DNA of 64,000 bases, taken from positions 37,527,848 through 37,591,847 of the forward strand of contig NC_079512.1 in the NCBI RefSeq assembly GCF_000801105.2, in the 5' to 3' direction. Source of the DNA: Raphanus sativus (lineage: Eukaryota; Streptophyta; Magnoliopsida; Brassicales; Brassicaceae). The translations under genes were made by a program, and so were the position numbers. Below the pieces are notes generated by a model that did no database searches, had not been told where the DNA came from, and worked only from the letters and a program-made list of their open reading frames with translations. The first letter of the stretch is position 1, and every line of letters starts with the position of its first letter. Of this stretch, positions 60,554 to 64,000 are shown piece after piece.

Positions 60554-62731
60554 TATATCTGCACAACACCAAAGTTCATCACCAAAATGATCATTACTAA
60601 AATATCAAAGATGCAAGTAAATGTGTTGTACATACATGTAAATGTGTATGCACGCGAGCTAGTATTACATCACAAAGAGTTGGGGGTTTATATATGATTA
60701 GAGAGAATTAGAAAAAGGCAAGGATGGAAGACTGAATAATAATTAATCAGTCTTATGAAAAAGTATAATTATCTCACTTAATGGTTAGTTTCAACTTCAT
60801 TACCATTTTTCCATATATGAAAAAGTTTTACTCAAAAAGGTACATAGTTATTATTTTTCTCTCTTAAAAGTGATCAGAAGATGATGGTACAAGAACATGA
60901 AAGTTAGGTTTAAAAGTTGAAGATATGTTAAAAGAGGACATGCATGAGAGCTTCCGTGAACGGACAAACGTAGAGCTTTGTACTAATGATGTTTTCCTGT
61001 TGTAACGTGGCTTGTGAATAAATGGTGGAAGTGATCATATACATATATCGAGAAACGGTATTTTCTTTCTTTTAAAACAGTATTTTATGTCATTTGATCC
61101 AAAAAAACAGTATTTTATGTCATAATATACTGATCTAAAATTAAGCTAAAACAAGCCGACCTATTAACTACGTATAATATATTAATGTTATGCGTATAGT
61201 ATATTCAGCCCTGTATATGGAATACAAACAAAACCAGCCTTTTCCACATCTATAACAAAACAAAAACGAAAAATATCATCAAGCCTGAGCAAAAACTTTT
61301 GGAAAGGTTTCAAAGTCTGTTTATCTTCGTTTCGGAAATATTAAAGTACACACGACTGTGCTATACTACTACTAAACACAATATAAATATGCATAAACGA
61401 ACATATATACAAGTCATATTCATATACAAAGTATCAAAAGTGTTTTCCAAAAACAAAATTTGAAAATACTTAAGACAAACTAACAAGACTTAATTAATAG
61501 CTGCGAAGTGAAAAGACCTGAAGTTTTATATATAATTGACATATATAAACGTTTAATAACCAAGATCAACAGATTATGCATGCAAATCGGTCAACACGAA
61601 AAGCTAAAGAACTAAAGAAAGATACAAAAAGGGGGTACAAATACATCAACGTTTTAGTGAACAAATTAAACAGCATAAACACGTATATATGTGTAAGTTG
61701 AGACGGTAGGAATGAACTATTTTGAAATTGAAATCCGTTGTAAATCAGTTTTACCTTCTTTGATATGTTGAATATATACACATATAGATATATGTGTATC
61801 GAATGTTGTTTACTCGTTTTTAAGCAAAAGAAAACGAGGAAGATCTAGGAAGAAGGAGGAGATCAGAGATGTGGATGTGACGAAGATGATGATGGTTGAG
61901 AGAGAGGTTTGGTTATAAGTTTCGGGGAATATGAAGAGAGAGTGAGGAATGAGAGATTGATGGTTTGGTGAAATATAAAAGGTGTAGAGAGTGTGGACCG
62001 CTCAATTGCGCGTGGCCTTCTCCATGTCCCCATTTGCATACATCACCCTTCTCCTGCCTCTTTTCACATTCTTCTTCGTATTATTCCTTTTGAACCAATC
62101 ACTACTATTAATTCTTCAACATGTCCAATTGATATTAATTAGGTCCAACATATTTTATAACTGTATTTAAATGATTTATCTAAATATCATTTAACCACCT
62201 TAGATAACCACCTTCTAAAAGTTATTAAAATCCACGTTATAACTGTTCCTACCAAAAACAGTTACTTTTTTCTTTCAAATAAAGTTTTTGAATTTATCAG
62301 AAGGTCTGTGATTTGGAAAATAAACGAAATACCATTTCCATGATACAATTTTTAGAAAATATACATAGGATATTATATTTCTTATGAAACTTTAAAAGTT
62401 AACTAATATTAATATTAATTAATGGTGGAAGCGGGTTACTATTAAAATTTAATTTTATGATTGACGGAGTTTAACCGGTTTAAGTGAATTTTTAATAGAA
62501 ATAAATATTCATATAAACTCATTTAGTTTAACGGGTTTTAAATAGGTTATTCGAATAAAAAATATTTATTAAATGTGATTCTACTTAAAGTTAGTGAAGA
62601 CCATTTTAACCCAACTATATATATAACAGAATATGTTAAACAATATTTCTTTAAACATTTTTCAAAAAAATTATTCGGTTTTAGTTGCGGGTTGAGTTTG
62701 ATATTAATTTTCGAATATAATAATTTAAGAA
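60554..62731. promoter_or_regulatory. VND2 upstream region, probable 5' UTR intron and promoter
   Basis: On the minus strand an acceptor GTTGTGCAG ends six bases before the ATG. A leader-like, CT-rich stretch lies at about 61840-61985 with a TATA-like TTTTATATTTC upstream of it near 61975. A 5' UTR intron of roughly 1.2 kb is therefore likely. The interval also holds a tail-only insertion at 61074-61123. Nothing codes for protein. Left of the gap (62100-62731) I see only AT-rich DNA. Confidence 0.45.
61074..61123 (+). mobile_element. Tail-only retro-insertion: TTGATCC + A between 20-bp direct repeats
   Basis: AAAACAGTATTTTATGTCAT occurs at 61074-61093 and 61104-61123. Between them is TTGATCCAAA, a LINE-tail-like decamer. 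It has the same structure as the insert at 32869. Confidence 0.65.
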
Positions 62732-62831
62732 NNNNNNNNNNNNNNNNNNNNNNNNNNNNNNNNNNNNNNNNNNNNNNNNNNNNNNNNNNNNNNNNNNNNN
62801 NNNNNNNNNNNNNNNNNNNNNNNNNNNNNNN
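62732..62831. other. Assembly gap of exactly 100 N
   Basis: Placeholder gap. The right flank is a repeated AT-rich unit, and gene order jumps from VND2 to ROT3 across it. Confidence 1.
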
Positions 62832-63103
62832 TACTAATTTATAACCAATTAGGTAAGATAAATAAAATCTAATATTATTAATATAAAATTTCGTTTATAA
62901 GTATATAAGAATTATCTTATTTTTCTAAAAAAAAATTATATGATTTATCACATTAATTTATGACCAATCAGGTAATATAAAATATAATCTAATATTGTTA
63001 ATTGTTAATATAAAATTCGTTTTAATTATATAATAACTCAAATAACTAAAATTATGGAGAACATGACACATAATTAAAATCACTTCATAAATAATAGTAT
63101 AGA
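62832..63103 (-). mobile_element. AT-rich repeat next to the gap, with a Helitron-like 5' end
   Basis: A unit starting ACTAATTTATAACCAATTAGG at about 62833 is repeated about 119 bp later (ATTAATTTATGACCAATCAGG from about 62952), both running on into AATCTAATATT-TTAATATAAAATT. Read on the minus strand, the right edge is TCTATACTATTATTTATGAAG starting at 63103, like the 5' end of Brassicaceae Helitrons. The other end is lost in or beyond the gap. Confidence 0.5.
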
Positions 63104-63106
63104 TAT

Positions 63107-63158
63107 AGAATCATATCTCAAGTTTTTTTTTTTTTGGAAAAGAATCATATCTCAAGTT
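63107..63158 (-). mobile_element. Tail-only retro-insertion (T-run) between 18-bp direct repeats
   Basis: AGAATCATATCTCAAGTT occurs at 63107-63124 and 63141-63158. Only a T-run plus GGAAA separates them, which on the other strand is TTTCC followed by A. It lies directly beside the Helitron-like end. Confidence 0.7.
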
Positions 63159-63412
63159 GCGTTTGGCTTTGATACGATAATAAAAGAGAAAGGGACAACC
63201 TAACCAACGCCTATAATCTGACATGTAAAAAATTAATAAAACAATTAGCCTCTCATCTTTGAGCCATCACTAGCTAGCTGTACGTATGGCTCTTTCTGCC
63301 CTTACCCTCCAAACTTACTTGCTTCTCTTCTCTGCTACATTTTAAAACTTATTTGTTTGCTTCTCTGCCTCATTTTGCCTAAAACACTTGGTTCTTTTCA
63401 AGGAACTATTAG

Positions 63413-63946
63413 CTAATGATCTTCAACTGAGATAGGAGAGGTCCTCTCCACGGGAGTCACTCGGATCGGAAGCCTCCGCTTCATCTTGACCGTTGGAAAT
63501 GACACGATCTCGTCTTTCTCGGCTGTCCAACTACATGTACAAGTTACAACATTACAATTGACTTAGTTATATCGTAATGTAAGATAATTAAATAATGAAT
63601 GTAGTAAGTACATCATCAAAGACGGTATGCTTTGGTAGAACGTAATTATCTTTGTCGTCTGCAACTTACACTGTTATACACATGCACTTATTCAAGCGTG
63701 GATAATCGGATTTTAGAATGGGTTATGCCACTAGTGCTAAGTTACATGCCCCAGTCTATTGGCTGGACTAAGTTATGAATTTTTGATGTAAATTTCAAGT
63801 CATTTATGGGCTTACCTGTACCGGGTTACGAGTTGGTGAAGAAAGATGGATATTTCGAGCTTTGATAGTTCTAAACCGGGACATAGCCTTTGCCCACCAC
63901 CAAAGGGTGTGAAGCAAATATTACTGTTTGACATTCCATTAATCCT
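63413..63946 (-). CDS. ROT3: ROT3 / CYP90C1 brassinosteroid P450, last two exons only
   Basis: Two exons are visible: 63946-63816 and the terminal exon 63530-63413, joined in phase; the rest lies beyond the right edge. The first carries the haem-binding signature [13 protein letters not shown] with the thiolate Cys, followed by [19 protein letters not shown]. The last encodes [20 protein letters not shown] and ends [11 protein letters not shown]90C1 and CYP90D1 hydroxylate C-23 of brassinosteroid precursors in the ER, and rot3 mutants have short leaf blades. CYP90A and CYP90D members differ in these motifs, so CYP90C1 is the best reading (AT4G36380). It sits only about 3 kb from VND2, which is not the Arabidopsis order. 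Confidence 0.88.
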
Positions 63947-64000
63947 CTGCAAAAAAAGATAAGTACTAGATATTAGTAGTGGAAATTCGATAATCAACCA

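Noticed and set aside
62575..62844. 89-codon open frame ending TNL
   Set aside because: Half of it is translated N.

Overview
The window is nuclear DNA from a plant of the mustard family (Brassicaceae). It has spliced genes with GT-AG introns and AT-rich intergenic DNA with hAT, Helitron and LINE remnants. The genes follow the order of a segment of Arabidopsis chromosome 4 as I recall it (AT4G36080 to AT4G36160, then AT4G36380). I had no database access: orthologue names come from reading the translations, and the species cannot be fixed.

Layout. 1-12762 (-): most of TRA1, the large scaffold subunit of SAGA and NuA4, running off the left edge. 14202-16198 (-): an ALKBH9C-like 2-oxoglutarate/Fe(II) dioxygenase. 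17079-18186 (+): a coiled-coil protein. A 100-N gap at 19394-19493 is followed by a near-perfect second copy of the preceding 8.2 kb (19494-27723), almost certainly two overlapping contigs that were not merged. 27724-34690: transposon-rich DNA (SINE-like, Helitron, LINE, hAT MITE). 34832-35146 (+): SAUR9-like. 37286-40427 (-): filament-like plant protein. 41787-43081 (+): ribosomal protein uL2 (RPL8).

44212-52727 holds the most interesting locus: a head-to-head NLR pair of the RRS1/RPS4 type. The RRS1-like sensor (-) has a degenerate N-terminal TIR, NB-ARC, LRR, a jelly-roll domain and a DOM4-like segment. Where RRS1 carries its WRKY decoy, this gene carries a second, better conserved TIR and an unrecognised tail. 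Its RPS4-like partner (+) has lost its TIR exon, leaving only a relict start, and has a stop codon inside a conserved C-terminal motif. The only canonical-looking TIR of the pair is therefore in the sensor.

53811-55060 is an internally deleted hAT element with an exact 8-bp target duplication. 58612-60553 (-) is the NAC factor VND2 (xylem vessel switch). After a second 100-N gap (62732-62831) come the last two exons of the brassinosteroid P450 ROT3/CYP90C1 (-). In Arabidopsis about twenty genes separate VND2 from ROT3, so that jump at a gap is suspect.

Apart from the divergent NLR pair, the genes are unrelated neighbours with no operon-like organisation.
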